Assembly (NCBI GenBank): GCA_050015275.1
Contig: JBEKBS010000006.1
Coordinates: 1 to 64,000, forward strand
Origin: DATKJS01 sp050015275
GTDB taxonomy: Bacteria > Acidobacteriota > Aminicenantia > Aminicenantales > Saccharicenantaceae
Direction: 5' to 3'
DNA: 64,000 nucleotides
Both the position numbers and the translations under genes were made by a program. Within the stretch, counting starts at the first letter, position 1; the number at the start of each line of letters is the position of its first letter. The notes under the pieces were generated by a model. The model was given only the letters and a program-made list of their open reading frames with translations, was not told the origin of the DNA and made no database searches. Shown here piece by piece: positions 52,692 through 61,625 of the stretch.

Positions 52692-53900
52692 TCAGGAAAG
52701 GCTTCCGTCGCCGAGCGTATCTTTCATGGTCCGGAAGAATCTCATGAAGGAAAGCCGTTGGAGGAGGGCGAAGATCAGCCCGGAGTGCCAATCGAAATCG
52801 GCGGTGTCGCGGATGATCGGGATGATCCCGTCGGTCTGGGCCAGATGAAAGAGGCCTTCGACCTGGCCGTCGCTCAGGCGGGAGCACGTCCGCCGCGTGT
52901 AGTAGCCGACGAGGATCTCCCGTTGGATGGCCTTCCGCCACCGGGCCTCGTAGCCGGCCAGGGCCGCGGCCCCGAAGGACGACCTCTCGAAGCATTCCCG
53001 GACGGCCTCCGCCGCCAGATCGGCGCAGAGGAGTCCGTAGCTGATCCCGCCGCCGGTCGTCGTCTTGATCTGACCGGCCGCTTCCCCCACCGAGAGGACC
53101 CGGTCCCCGGTCGTCCGGGCCAGGAGACCCTGGGCGACGGCCTTCGTCCTGATCTCGGCCGCGCCGGGATTGCCGGCGGCCGGCGTGGGACTTTCGTCCA
53201 GGAGCTTCCGAAGAAGGGGCCTCGGGTCTTTCCTCGTCAGGAGGCCCACCCGGGCCCTGTCCCCGGCCGGGACAGACCAGGCGAAGGCGCCGGGGGCCAC
53301 GCTCCGGCCGAAGTAGATCGTCGTCAGGTCCCGTCCGGCGATGGGGACCTCGACCTGGGCCCCCTTGAGAAAGGTCCGGGGAAAGGAGAGCCCGGCTTTT
53401 TTCTGGAGGCTGTGATCCACTCCGGAGGCGATGACGGCCATGGCCGCGGTGTGGCGGACCGATTCCTGCCCGCTCGTCCTGACCGTCACCCGGACCCCGC
53501 CGGGCTCGACCGAGATGTCGTCGGCCCTGGATCCGAGGCTGAGGACGGCCCCCGCGCGGACGGCGGAGGCCGCTAGTCCCGAGTCGAGCTTCTCCCTGTC
53601 CACGACACAGGCGAACGGCCGGGGATGACGGTACGTCACGGCCGTACCGAACGGAGAGACGAGCCGGGCCTCCCGGATCTCCTGGATGACGGAGCCCGGG
53701 TTGAGCCCGAAGCTCGCGAAGACCTCTTTGCCGACGATCCCCGTGCAGACGACGTTCACGCCGACCCTGGCCTTTTTTTCGAGGACGAGGACGTCCAGCC
53801 CTTTCTCGGCCAGGCGTGCGGCCAGGCGAAGACCGCTCGGCCCGCCGCCGATGACCAGCACGTCCTTCCGCTTTTCCGTCTTCAACGCACTCTTCTCCAA
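52692..53900 (-). CDS. geranylgeranyl reductase-like FAD-dependent oxidoreductase
   Basis: A protein of about 402 residues. FAD motif DVLVIGGGPSGLRLAARLAEKG, then EKKARVGVNVVCTGIVG, and the central AFAWSVPAGDRARVGLL segment and GEAAGQIKTTTGGGISYGLL, all of the geranylgeranyl reductase/FixC group. Such enzymes hydrogenate isoprenoid chains. The start is uncertain: GTG 53930 would overlap the previous gene by 28 bp, TTG 53900 by none; homology begins after either. It lies inside the polysaccharide operon between the priming transferase and the outer-membrane barrel, so a polyprenyl carrier lipid is a sensible substrate guess. Confidence 0.85.
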   Translation of the reverse strand: MEKSALKTEKRKDVLVIGGGPSGLRLAARLAEKGLDVLVLEKKARVGVNVVCTGIVGKEVFASFGLNPGSVIQEIREARLVSPFGTAVTYRHPRPFACVVDREKLDSGLAASAVRAGAVLSLGSRADDISVEPGGVRVTVRTSGQESVRHTAAMAVIASGVDHSLQKKAGLSFPRTFLKGAQVEVPIAGRDLTTIYFGRSVAPGAFAWSVPAGDRARVGLLTRKDPRPLLRKLLDESPTPAAGNPGAAEIRTKAVAQGLLARTTGDRVLSVGEAAGQIKTTTGGGISYGLLCADLAAEAVRECFERSSFGAAALAGYEARWRKAIQREILVGYYTRRTCSRLSDGQVEGLFHLAQTDGIIPIIRDTADFDWHSGLIFALLQRLSFMRFFRTMKDTLGDGSLS

Positions 53901-53902
53901 GC

Positions 53903-55009
53903 TCAGACCTTGTCCTCGCGGGACTCCCACTTGCCGCGGAACGTGATCCAGAACGAGAGAAAGATGAGCTCGAGGTCCAGCCAGAAGCTCATCTTCTTGA
54001 TGTAGAAAAGGTCATAGCGGAATTTCCTCCGCCTCGGCGTCCCGCCCGGCAGGAAGACCTGAGCGAGGCCCGTCAATCCCGGCCGGACCTCGTGGCGCTC
54101 CCGGAAGCCGGCGATCGTCTCGATCGATCTCGCCGCCGGGTCCCCGCCGACCTCGAGCTCGTTCGGCCTCAGGGCCCGGGGGCCGACAAAACTCATGTCT
54201 CCCCTGAAAATGTTGAGAAGCTGGGGGAGCTCGTCCATGGCCGTGGCCCGCAGGATGCGGCCGACCCTCGTCACCCTGGGATCGTTCTCGGAGGCCTGGA
54301 CGGGGCCCCGGTCCTTCTCGGCGTCCCGGACCATCGACCGGAATTTGAGGGCCCTGAAGGTCCGGCCGCCGCGGCCCACGCGTTCCTGCGAATAAAAGAC
54401 CGGGCCCCGGTCCTCGAGCCAGACGGTCAGGGCAATGACCGCCCAGAGCGGCGACGAGAGGAAAAGGCCCGCGGAGGAGAGAGCGAGGTCGAAAGGCCGC
54501 TTGAGAAAAAGGGCGCGGCGGGAGGAGTTCGGGCCTCGGGCGGGGACCCGCCCCTCGTCCAGACTCCTGGCCCTCCAGGCCGTCAGGGCCAGCGCCAGGA
54601 GGATCCCGGCGCAATCCACCGCCCAGTCGAAGGGGCTCCCGAAGCGGTGCGGGACAAAGGATTGGAGGAACTCATCGACGAACCCATAAACGATGGCGAC
54701 GGCCGCGGCCCGGACAAGAGAGGCCGGGCTCCATCTCGGCCCGCGCCCGCCCCGGAAGGCGCGATACAAGAGGAAGGCCATGAAACCGTAGGTGAAGAAG
54801 TGGCCGGATTTTCGGAAGATGACGTAGCCCAGTCCGGCCGCGTGACGGGACGCGTGAGGGAAGGCCCACCGGAACGCCGCCATGAAGAATTCGTAGGTTT
54901 TGCTGCTCGCCAGGGCCTTGTTGCCGACGGGAAAGATGAGGGCCATCAGGACGAGAGGGGGCAGGAAATATTTCCAAAACTTTTTCATCGGCGAATCCGG
55001 TTTCCTCAT
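53903..55009 (-). CDS. VanZ-like domain fused to a polyprenyl-phosphate sugar-1-phosphate transferase
   Basis: A 368-residue two-domain protein. Residues about 10-150 are VanZ-like with four helices (FWKYFLPPLVLMALIFPVG, FRKSGHFFTYGFMAFLLYRAF, FVDEFLQSFVPHRFGSPFDW). Residues about 165-368 are a bacterial sugar transferase: KRPFDLALSSAGLFLSSPLW, GPVFYSQERVGRGG, LKFRSMV, and the catalytic Asp-Glu of MDELPQLLNIFRGDMSFVGPR. It would load the first sugar-phosphate onto undecaprenyl phosphate, starting repeat-unit synthesis. The start at 55009 is ATGA-coupled to the preceding glycosyltransferase. Confidence 0.9.
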   Translation of the reverse strand: MRKPDSPMKKFWKYFLPPLVLMALIFPVGNKALASSKTYEFFMAAFRWAFPHASRHAAGLGYVIFRKSGHFFTYGFMAFLLYRAFRGGRGPRWSPASLVRAAAVAIVYGFVDEFLQSFVPHRFGSPFDWAVDCAGILLALALTAWRARSLDEGRVPARGPNSSRRALFLKRPFDLALSSAGLFLSSPLWAVIALTVWLEDRGPVFYSQERVGRGGRTFRALKFRSMVRDAEKDRGPVQASENDPRVTRVGRILRATAMDELPQLLNIFRGDMSFVGPRALRPNELEVGGDPAARSIETIAGFRERHEVRPGLTGLAQVFLPGGTPRRRKFRYDLFYIKKMSFWLDLELIFLSFWITFRGKWESREDKV

Positions 55010-56217
55010 GGAGCCATTCTCGTCAGAAGGTCGGCGTAGGACGGGAGGACCTTGTCCCTGGCAAAGTATTCTACGACATAAGCTCGGGCGTTTGAAGCAT
55101 AAACCGCGCGTCTTTCCGGCGAGCGCCGCAGGGCCCGGACGGCCTCGGCGATCTCCCCGGGGCTTTCGGGAGGAGCCGACAGGCCGCAATCCCGTTCCCT
55201 GAGCACGGCCGCGACCTCGCATCCGGGAGCGGCAAGGCCCAGGATGGGCCTCCCTGCCGCCATGAAGTTGTAGAGCTTCGACGGCACCGAGAGCTCCGAT
55301 TTCCGGCTGTCGAGAGGGACGAGAAGGACGTCGGCCGAAGCCAGGAGCGCCGGCAGGTCGTCGTAGGGCTGGAAGGGAAGAAACGCGACGTTCCGGAGGC
55401 CGAGCGACACGACGCGGGCCTTCAAAGACTCCTTCTTGAGGCCCTGCCCCGCGATGACGAAAAGGATGTCCCTCTCCGTTTCCAGGATCCTGGCCGCTTC
55501 GAGAACCATCTCCAGGGCGCGGTTGCTGCTGATGCTGATCGTCCCCGAATACATGAGGACGAACTTCCCGACGAGCCCGTACTTTCTGGCGATCGGATTG
55601 TCTTTCGGGAGCGGCTTGAGGAATTCCGTGTCCACCCAGTTCGGGATGACCTCCATCTTCCGGGCCGGGACTCCCTTGGCCAGAAGGTTCCGCCGGAATC
55701 CGTCGCTGATGACGACGATCCGGTCCGAAAGTCCATACACCCATTTCTCCAGGCCCCTGGCGAACCGGATGCCCGCCGGGTTCTTCAGGATCCCGGACTC
55801 GATGGCCAGGTCCGGATGGATGTCCTGGACGTTGAGGACGACCCTGGCCCCCCTCAGATGCCTGGCCCAGAACGCCGGGACACCGAGCTGAAGGGGCGGC
55901 GTCCTCAGGAAAAGGATGTCGTTTTTCCCGGAGGAGAGCAGGTTGAGAAGGGCCCCGGCCGCGTAAATGTTCCAAGCCATGAGCCGGCCGAGGGGGTGCG
56001 GCGTCCTCGCCGCCCAGAACCGCTTGACGACGAAGCCGTTGTCCCGGCTCCGGGAATAGACGCGCCTCCGGAAACCCGGTGCGGGCGTCCGCGGGAAGGT
56101 CGTCACGACCTCCACATCAAGGCCCCGGCCCGCCAAGTAACCGGCGAGCTCGTTCATCAGGATCGGCGCGCTCCCGAAGTCCGGGAGGAAATACATCGTG
56201 TGGATGGAGATCTTCAT
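55006..56217 (-). CDS. WbuB-like GT4 glycosyltransferase
   Basis: A 403-residue GT-B enzyme. N-terminal ISIHTMYFLPDFGSAPILMNELAGYLAGRG and the following EVVTTFPRTP segment match the WbuB family. The C-terminal domain has VLMYSGTISISSNRALEMVLEAA and DVLLVPLDSRKSELSVPSKLYNFMAAGRPILG, with the nucleotide-sugar Glu in the S-x-PSKLY region replaced by the WbuB-type pattern. It adds a sugar to the lipid-linked repeat unit at the cytoplasmic face. Both ends are ATGA-coupled. Confidence 0.88.
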   Translation of the reverse strand: MKISIHTMYFLPDFGSAPILMNELAGYLAGRGLDVEVVTTFPRTPAPGFRRRVYSRSRDNGFVVKRFWAARTPHPLGRLMAWNIYAAGALLNLLSSGKNDILFLRTPPLQLGVPAFWARHLRGARVVLNVQDIHPDLAIESGILKNPAGIRFARGLEKWVYGLSDRIVVISDGFRRNLLAKGVPARKMEVIPNWVDTEFLKPLPKDNPIARKYGLVGKFVLMYSGTISISSNRALEMVLEAARILETERDILFVIAGQGLKKESLKARVVSLGLRNVAFLPFQPYDDLPALLASADVLLVPLDSRKSELSVPSKLYNFMAAGRPILGLAAPGCEVAAVLRERDCGLSAPPESPGEIAEAVRALRRSPERRAVYASNARAYVVEYFARDKVLPSYADLLTRMAP

Positions 56218-57422
56218 GCGGACTCTTCCCGGAGAGGGTTCTTCTCGATCCAGATCTGGATATAAACCATGCAGGGCACGAGGAAGAGAAGGTCGACGCC
56301 GTAGAACGCGGCCGTCGACTCGAAAAAGCTCCGGGCCGCGAGGAATCCCAGGACGGCCAGGGACTCCGTCAGGAGGAAATTCTCGACTCCGACGGCAGAG
56401 GCCGTGCGCTGGATGACCCGGTTCTTCACGATGATGAACCAGAGGCCGACGAAGGCCCCGGTGAAAAGGAGGGCTCCCAAGACCCCGCTCTGGATGAGGG
56501 AATGGAGATAGGCCATGTGGACGTGCTCCCCTTCGAGCATCAGCCTGTCGGCGTGGAACCCGTGCCCCAAAAGAGGCGACCGGAGCGAGAGGCTGAGGGC
56601 CCTCCGCCAGGTCGTCTCCCGGCCCGTCAGGAAGAAGGCGTTCTCAAAGCTGCCTTTGAAGCGCCAAACGAACCAGGCCTTGTAAAGGAAATAGAAAACT
56701 CCGGGGACCCCGGCGATGAGCCAGGTGAACTTCCTGTTCGCGACCACGATCAGGAGAGATCCGACGACGAATCCCAGAAGGGCGGTCCGCGATTCGGACA
56801 GGGCCAGGGCGACGGCCGAGACCCCCAGCAGGCCCAGCCAGAGGACGCGCTTGAGGAGCTCGGGCTGGCGGAGCCTCGATAGGGCCACCAGGGCCAGCAC
56901 GCCGGCGAAGCGGCCGACCCCGTTGGCCGTCTGGATGCCGAGCCCGAAGGGCAGGCGATAAAGGCGCGGGTTGGAGGCTCCCATCAGGACCGGCCAGAGG
57001 GGACCGAACAGGTAGAAGACGACGAGAACGACGATGATCGCCGTGTTGACGTCCATGAGGGTCATGGCCTGCCTCTCGGGGTCTTCCTGGTTGACCAGGA
57101 CCCAGGCCACGAAGACGGCGGAAAGGAAAAGGGCCGCCCAGTAGGCCGACAGGAACGGGTCCGGCGAGAGGAAAAAGAAGAACCCGCCGATGACGCCGTA
57201 GAGGGCCAGGGCCAGGATGGGCCCCCCGGATACGACCAGGGTCAGGCGCCCGGACTTTATCAAGAGCACGAGCCCGAAGACAACGGCGATGAAGGGCAGG
57301 AACGGCCTGAGAGCCAGGACAAAGCTCGAGGGGCTCTGGAGGAGGCTTTCCCATCTGAACCTGGAGACGTCGCTGTACATCCCGGCCCAGACGAGGATCC
57401 AAAGTGCGGCCGCGGCGATCAT
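56214..57422 (-). CDS. O-antigen ligase / polymerase family membrane protein
   Basis: A 402-residue protein with about ten helices. The family loop contains TGRETTWRRALSLSLRSPLLGHGFHAD and HVHMAYLHSLIQSGVLGALLF, an O-antigen ligase pattern with the usual HN replaced by HM. The start at 57422 is ATGA-coupled to the next glycosyltransferase; a much longer open frame upstream overlaps that gene out of frame and is not real. With the longer family member at 46646-48106 the operon has one candidate polymerase and one candidate ligase or second polymerase. Confidence 0.87.
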   Translation of the reverse strand: MIAAAALWILVWAGMYSDVSRFRWESLLQSPSSFVLALRPFLPFIAVVFGLVLLIKSGRLTLVVSGGPILALALYGVIGGFFFFLSPDPFLSAYWAALFLSAVFVAWVLVNQEDPERQAMTLMDVNTAIIVVLVVFYLFGPLWPVLMGASNPRLYRLPFGLGIQTANGVGRFAGVLALVALSRLRQPELLKRVLWLGLLGVSAVALALSESRTALLGFVVGSLLIVVANRKFTWLIAGVPGVFYFLYKAWFVWRFKGSFENAFFLTGRETTWRRALSLSLRSPLLGHGFHADRLMLEGEHVHMAYLHSLIQSGVLGALLFTGAFVGLWFIIVKNRVIQRTASAVGVENFLLTESLAVLGFLAARSFFESTAAFYGVDLLFLVPCMVYIQIWIEKNPLREESA

Positions 57423-58684
57423 GACGATGCCTCGGGCTCCCCAAGGGCCCTCCCATAGATACCCCGGAGGCGGTCCCCATGCCTGTCCCAGAGATAATAA
57501 TCTTCCGCCCTCCGTCTGGCCGCCTCCCCCATCGCGGCGCCGAGGGCCGGATCCGTGCGCAACGTCTCGAGGGCGGCGGCGATCTCGCCGGCCACGTAGG
57601 ACGGGTCCCTGGGGTCGATCTTGAATCCCCAGTCGGGCTGGATATGGAGGCCGGGCCCGCCGGAATCGAGGCCGATCACGGGTTTCGAGGAGGCCATGGC
57701 CTCGACGACGACCGCCCCTCCCCCATCCCGGAAGCTGGGGAAGAGGAAGACATCGGACGACCTCATCTCCCGGAGCAGCTCCTCGCGGGTCAGCCAGCCG
57801 GCCAGCCGGACTTTCGAGTCGAGGCCCAGCCCGCTGATGAGGCGGCGGAGATTCTCCTCCTCGGGTCCGTTGCCAACGATGACGAACTCCGAATCGGGGA
57901 ACTTTTTGGAGAAAAGCCGGAATCCCCGGACGGCCAGGGCGAAGCCTTTCAGGCGATGGAACCGTCCCGCCATGAAAACCCGGAACGGCCGCGGAGATCC
58001 GGCTCGGGGCTCCCCGGAATTCAGATCCTCCGGGGAGATCCCGTTCACCGGAAAATACAGGGTTTTCCCCTGATAGGCCAACGGGACTCTGTCTTTTGTT
58101 TCCCGGTTGCAGACCAGGACGGCCCGGGCGTTCCTCAGGCAGAGTCCCCGGACCGGATCGTGCCGGCCGATCCACTGGGCCGCGTTCCTGCCCTTTTCGG
58201 AGAGCCTGCCGCCGGCCGTGTATTCTCCGAGGAGGCCGCGGGGCGTCCGCTGCCCGCCTCCGACCGGACCCAGGATGAAGGGGACCGGGAGGAAGGCCCC
58301 GATATAGCTCGCGATCCAGTCGTTGCCGAACGTCACGTGGTGGGCGATGTCGAATCCGACATCCCGGTGGAGCCTGCGGGCCGTCCGCCAGGCCTTGACC
58401 TGCCAGAGATAATAATAGATGCGCTGCCCGAACTCGACCTTGTAAAGCCCACCCAGGGGCCGGCCGAGATGAATGAAGTGGAACCGGACCGAAGGGTCGG
58501 GAGCCCTCGGCCCGGCCGGGTCGATCCCCGCCTTGTTGTAGCTGTGGGTCAGGACCCAGACGTCGTGGAACCGGGCGATCTGGCGGACGAGCCTCCATCC
58601 CGTCAGGTCTTCGCCGGGGTGGAGGTCCGGTGAGCCCAGGGGGTTGCAGGCGTAAGCGGAGACGAGGACCTTCAATCTCTTCAT
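57419..58684 (-). CDS. GT4-family glycosyltransferase
   Basis: A 421-residue GT-B enzyme: N-terminal KVLVSAYACNPLGSPDLHPGED, typical of one GT4 subgroup; FRVFMAGRFHRLKGFALAVRGF; and the nucleotide-sugar region DVFLFPSFRDGGGAVVVEAMASSKPVIGLDSGGPG with the E-x7-E-like motif. It acts at the cytoplasmic membrane face on the growing lipid-linked oligosaccharide. ATGA overlaps at both ends couple it to its neighbours. Confidence 0.9.
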   Translation of the reverse strand: MKRLKVLVSAYACNPLGSPDLHPGEDLTGWRLVRQIARFHDVWVLTHSYNKAGIDPAGPRAPDPSVRFHFIHLGRPLGGLYKVEFGQRIYYYLWQVKAWRTARRLHRDVGFDIAHHVTFGNDWIASYIGAFLPVPFILGPVGGGQRTPRGLLGEYTAGGRLSEKGRNAAQWIGRHDPVRGLCLRNARAVLVCNRETKDRVPLAYQGKTLYFPVNGISPEDLNSGEPRAGSPRPFRVFMAGRFHRLKGFALAVRGFRLFSKKFPDSEFVIVGNGPEEENLRRLISGLGLDSKVRLAGWLTREELLREMRSSDVFLFPSFRDGGGAVVVEAMASSKPVIGLDSGGPGLHIQPDWGFKIDPRDPSYVAGEIAAALETLRTDPALGAAMGEAARRRAEDYYLWDRHGDRLRGIYGRALGEPEASS

Positions 58685-59883
58685 GATGGTCGACCCCCGC
58701 CGTCCCGGCCCGGGGAGGGCCCGTCCTGCCGAGGCCACGCGACTTTCTCGTAAACGTCGAGGTATTCGCGGGCCATCCTTTCTTTGGAGAATTGGCCGAC
58801 CCTCAGCCGGCCCGCCTGTCTGAGCTTCGCCGAGAGCTCCGGCGATGTCAGCACCCGGAGGATCGCTCCGGCGATGGCCCCGGCGTCCCCGGGCGGGACG
58901 AGGAGCGCGGCGTCCCCGACGACCTCGGGCAGCGACGAGACGTTCGAGACGACGACCGGCGTCCCGCAGGCCATGGCTTCCAGCGGAGGATACCCGAAGC
59001 CCTCATAGAGGGACGGGAAGGCCAAAACGTCCGCTCCGGCATAAACGCCGGGCATGTCCTCGTCGGCGACGAACCCTGTGAAAACGACCTCGTCCCCGAG
59101 GCGCGCCTCGTCCGCCTCCTTGCGGAGCGAAGCGTCGTCCCACCCGTTGGGCCCAGCCAGGACAAGGGCGTGCGGGACGGACGGGTTCTTTTTGAGGAGG
59201 CTGAAAGCCCGGATGAGGGTCACGAGGTTTTTCCTTTTATGGGGCGCCCCGACGTGGAGGATGTATCGCGCCGGCAGCCCGTAACGGTGCCGGGCGCGCC
59301 GGATGACGCCGGCCGGAACGTCGTCGTTCGCGAACGATACGTACGGATAGATGACCGAGATCTTCTCCTCCCGCAACGAATACCTCGAGATCACGTCCTG
59401 TTTCGTCCGCTCGGAATCGGTCACGATCGCGGCGGCCCCGCGGAGCGAGCGCGGCCAGGAAAAATTCCACCAGGCCCGGGACGCCGCGGATGAAGCCGAG
59501 GGGCTGACGATGAACGCCAGGTCGTGGACCGTGACGATCCGCTTTAAACCCCGCCCGCCCGGAAGCAGGGGCGACACGGAAACCGGCGAATGCAGGATGT
59601 CCAGGCCGCCGAGGCGCCCGTTACCCAGAAAGGCCAGCTGGTTCCAGGGCAACAACCTGCGTCTCGGCAGGCGGACGGGAGAGAGGCGCGTCCGGGTCGA
59701 GAGCGCCGCGAAATGTCCGGCCAGCTCCTCGCGGACGAAGAGCACGAACTCATGTCCTGACGGGACGCTCGCCAACCCCCGGACGAGCTGCCCCGCGAAC
59801 CGGCCCAGGCCCTCCCCCGGGTCCGTCAGGTTGACGAGGTCGAGCCCGATCCTCAGCGTCCCCTCCGTAAGCTTCCCGTTCAT
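58681..59883 (-). CDS. GT4-family glycosyltransferase
   Basis: A 400-residue GT4 enzyme resembling mannosyltransferases of O-antigen clusters: GLDLVNLTDPGEGLGRFAGQL, IVTVHDLAFI, ILHVGAPHKRKNLVTLIRAF, and the donor-binding FPSLYEGFGYPPLEAMACGTPVV with its E-x7-E motif. The start at 59883 is ATGA-coupled to the upstream GT2 gene. The sugar specificity cannot be read from sequence. Confidence 0.92.
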   Translation of the reverse strand: MNGKLTEGTLRIGLDLVNLTDPGEGLGRFAGQLVRGLASVPSGHEFVLFVREELAGHFAALSTRTRLSPVRLPRRRLLPWNQLAFLGNGRLGGLDILHSPVSVSPLLPGGRGLKRIVTVHDLAFIVSPSASSAASRAWWNFSWPRSLRGAAAIVTDSERTKQDVISRYSLREEKISVIYPYVSFANDDVPAGVIRRARHRYGLPARYILHVGAPHKRKNLVTLIRAFSLLKKNPSVPHALVLAGPNGWDDASLRKEADEARLGDEVVFTGFVADEDMPGVYAGADVLAFPSLYEGFGYPPLEAMACGTPVVVSNVSSLPEVVGDAALLVPPGDAGAIAGAILRVLTSPELSAKLRQAGRLRVGQFSKERMAREYLDVYEKVAWPRQDGPSPGRDGGGRPS

Positions 59884-60803
59884 GCCGGCGACCCGATCTT
59901 CCCGATGGACATGCAGAGCCCGATGACATTCCCCCAGGCTCGCTGCACATGATGGAAATCCCTTTCCCGAAGGGCCAGGCCGAGGCTCATCAGGAGCCTC
60001 GAGGCCAGAGCCAGATAGCACTTCCCCACCGACAGCTCGGGGTTTTTCCTGACGAAATGGACCCTGTTCAGGACTTCCCGCCTGCCGAACTCGAAATCGT
60101 TCCCCCGGCCCGAGGCCGCCGGCAAATGGTAATACCCGGCTTCAGCGACGACGGCCAGCCGAAAGGCCTTCCCGACCCGGTAGCTGAAATCCAGGTCCTC
60201 AAGGTAGCTGTAGCCTTCGAACCATTCGTCAAAACGGAACCTCCCGAAAACCTCTTTCCGCCAGACCGAGGCTCCCGTCGGCAGCCAATGGACATAGACG
60301 GTCGACCAGGTCTGGCCGATCATCGTCTGAAACCCGGCCGGCGATACGGCTCCCCGGCTGCGGGAGTAGAGGCCGGCCGCTTCCGTGTACGGCGACAGCT
60401 TGGCCCGGGGCCAGGCGACCGGGGGATGATTCAGCATATTGAACGCCGCCCCTCCGATCCTCCCGTCGGCCCCTTCGAAGAAGGCCAGGATTTTCTCCAA
60501 TGCGGATTCCCCGACGACGACGTCGTCGTCGAGAAATCCGATGAGCCCCGCGTCCGGAGGAGCGGTCTCGAGCCCCAGGTTGCGTTGCCGGGACGCCGAC
60601 GGCGGCAGGCCGCGAACGTGGCGGACGGGGAAGGCCCGGACACTCCGGCAAAAAGCCTCGACGGACCCGGAGCCTCCGTCGACGACTATGACCTCGTCGG
60701 GAAGCCGCGTCTGGGCTTCCAGACTCCGGATGAGCCGGGCAAGCTCCCGGGGGCGGTCTTTTGTCGCCACGACGAAGGCGACCTTCGTTCTCTTTTCGCT
60801 CAT
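59880..60803 (-). CDS. GT2-family glycosyltransferase
   Basis: A 307-residue GT-A enzyme: KVAFVVATKDRPRELARLIRSL, VIVVDGGSGSVEAF, and the metal-binding LIGFLDDDVVVGE (DDD). The acceptor region contains PTGASVWRKEVF and YLEDLDFSYRVGK with ED as the likely base region. ATGA coupling on both sides. Probably transfers a rhamnose-like or hexose unit; not determinable. Confidence 0.9.
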   Translation of the reverse strand: MSEKRTKVAFVVATKDRPRELARLIRSLEAQTRLPDEVIVVDGGSGSVEAFCRSVRAFPVRHVRGLPPSASRQRNLGLETAPPDAGLIGFLDDDVVVGESALEKILAFFEGADGRIGGAAFNMLNHPPVAWPRAKLSPYTEAAGLYSRSRGAVSPAGFQTMIGQTWSTVYVHWLPTGASVWRKEVFGRFRFDEWFEGYSYLEDLDFSYRVGKAFRLAVVAEAGYYHLPAASGRGNDFEFGRREVLNRVHFVRKNPELSVGKCYLALASRLLMSLGLALRERDFHHVQRAWGNVIGLCMSIGKIGSPA

Positions 60804-61624
60804 CGCGTCGGGCCTTCGGGCGGTCTCCGCCCGGCCTCCTTGATCCCGCCGAGAACATGCCCCGCCCACAGCCGGGCCATCCCGCCCAGCACGGAGCCGA
60901 GGGCCCGGGGCGACCGCAGGAATTCTGTCCGATGTTTTCTGAGGACGAGACGCTTCGCCCGCAAAAAGAGGAGCCGGTCGGCCGAGACGCTTCCCGGCGT
61001 GTAATGGGAAACGGTCAGCAGATCGGGAAGATAACGGAACCGGCAGGCCTTGGCCAGCCGGATCCAAAGGTCCCACTCTTCGAGCGCCGGCAGGGACTCG
61101 TCGAAAAACCCGACGGCATCGAGGCACTCTTTTTTCACGGCCGCGGCCGGCGTCGGGACGAGGTAGGAGCCCCGAAGGATGGCGGCGAAGACATCGCCCT
61201 CCTTCCTGTTCGCCGAAGCCGAGGGGATGACGTACGTCTTGCCTTTGAAGTGTCTCAAGGTCCCGGTGTAGACGACGCCGACGTCGGACGGAGCTTTCCG
61301 CAAGGCCTCGACCTGCTTCTCGAGCTTGGCCGGCAGCCATTCGTCATCGCTGTCCAGGAAGGCGATGAACCGTCCTTTCGACGCGGCAATGGCCGTATTC
61401 CGGGCCGCGGCTGGTCCCCGCCTCACGGGATGGCGGAGGACGCGAAGCCTTTCGTCCGCGAACTCTCCGACCGCGCTCCCCGTCCCGTCCGTGGAGCCGT
61501 CGTCGACGACGATCGCCTCCCATTCCCCGTATGTCTGGCCGAGAACGCTCCGGAGCGCCCGCTTCAGGAGCTCCCGCCTGTTATGGGCGGGCATGACGAT
61601 GCTCACTTCGGGCTGACGGTTCAT
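60800..61624 (-). CDS. GT2-family glycosyltransferase
   Basis: A 274-residue GT-A enzyme with a textbook N-terminus VSIVMPAHNRRELLKRALRSVL, AIVVDDGSTDGT, and FIAFLDSDDEWLPAKL (metal-binding DSDDEW). The acceptor loop holds PALEEWDLWIRLA (ExD). It starts one nucleotide past the flippase stop and is ATGA-coupled to the next GT2 gene. Confidence 0.93.
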   Translation of the reverse strand: MNRQPEVSIVMPAHNRRELLKRALRSVLGQTYGEWEAIVVDDGSTDGTGSAVGEFADERLRVLRHPVRRGPAAARNTAIAASKGRFIAFLDSDDEWLPAKLEKQVEALRKAPSDVGVVYTGTLRHFKGKTYVIPSASANRKEGDVFAAILRGSYLVPTPAAAVKKECLDAVGFFDESLPALEEWDLWIRLAKACRFRYLPDLLTVSHYTPGSVSADRLLFLRAKRLVLRKHRTEFLRSPRALGSVLGGMARLWAGHVLGGIKEAGRRPPEGPTR

Positions 61625-61625
61625 C

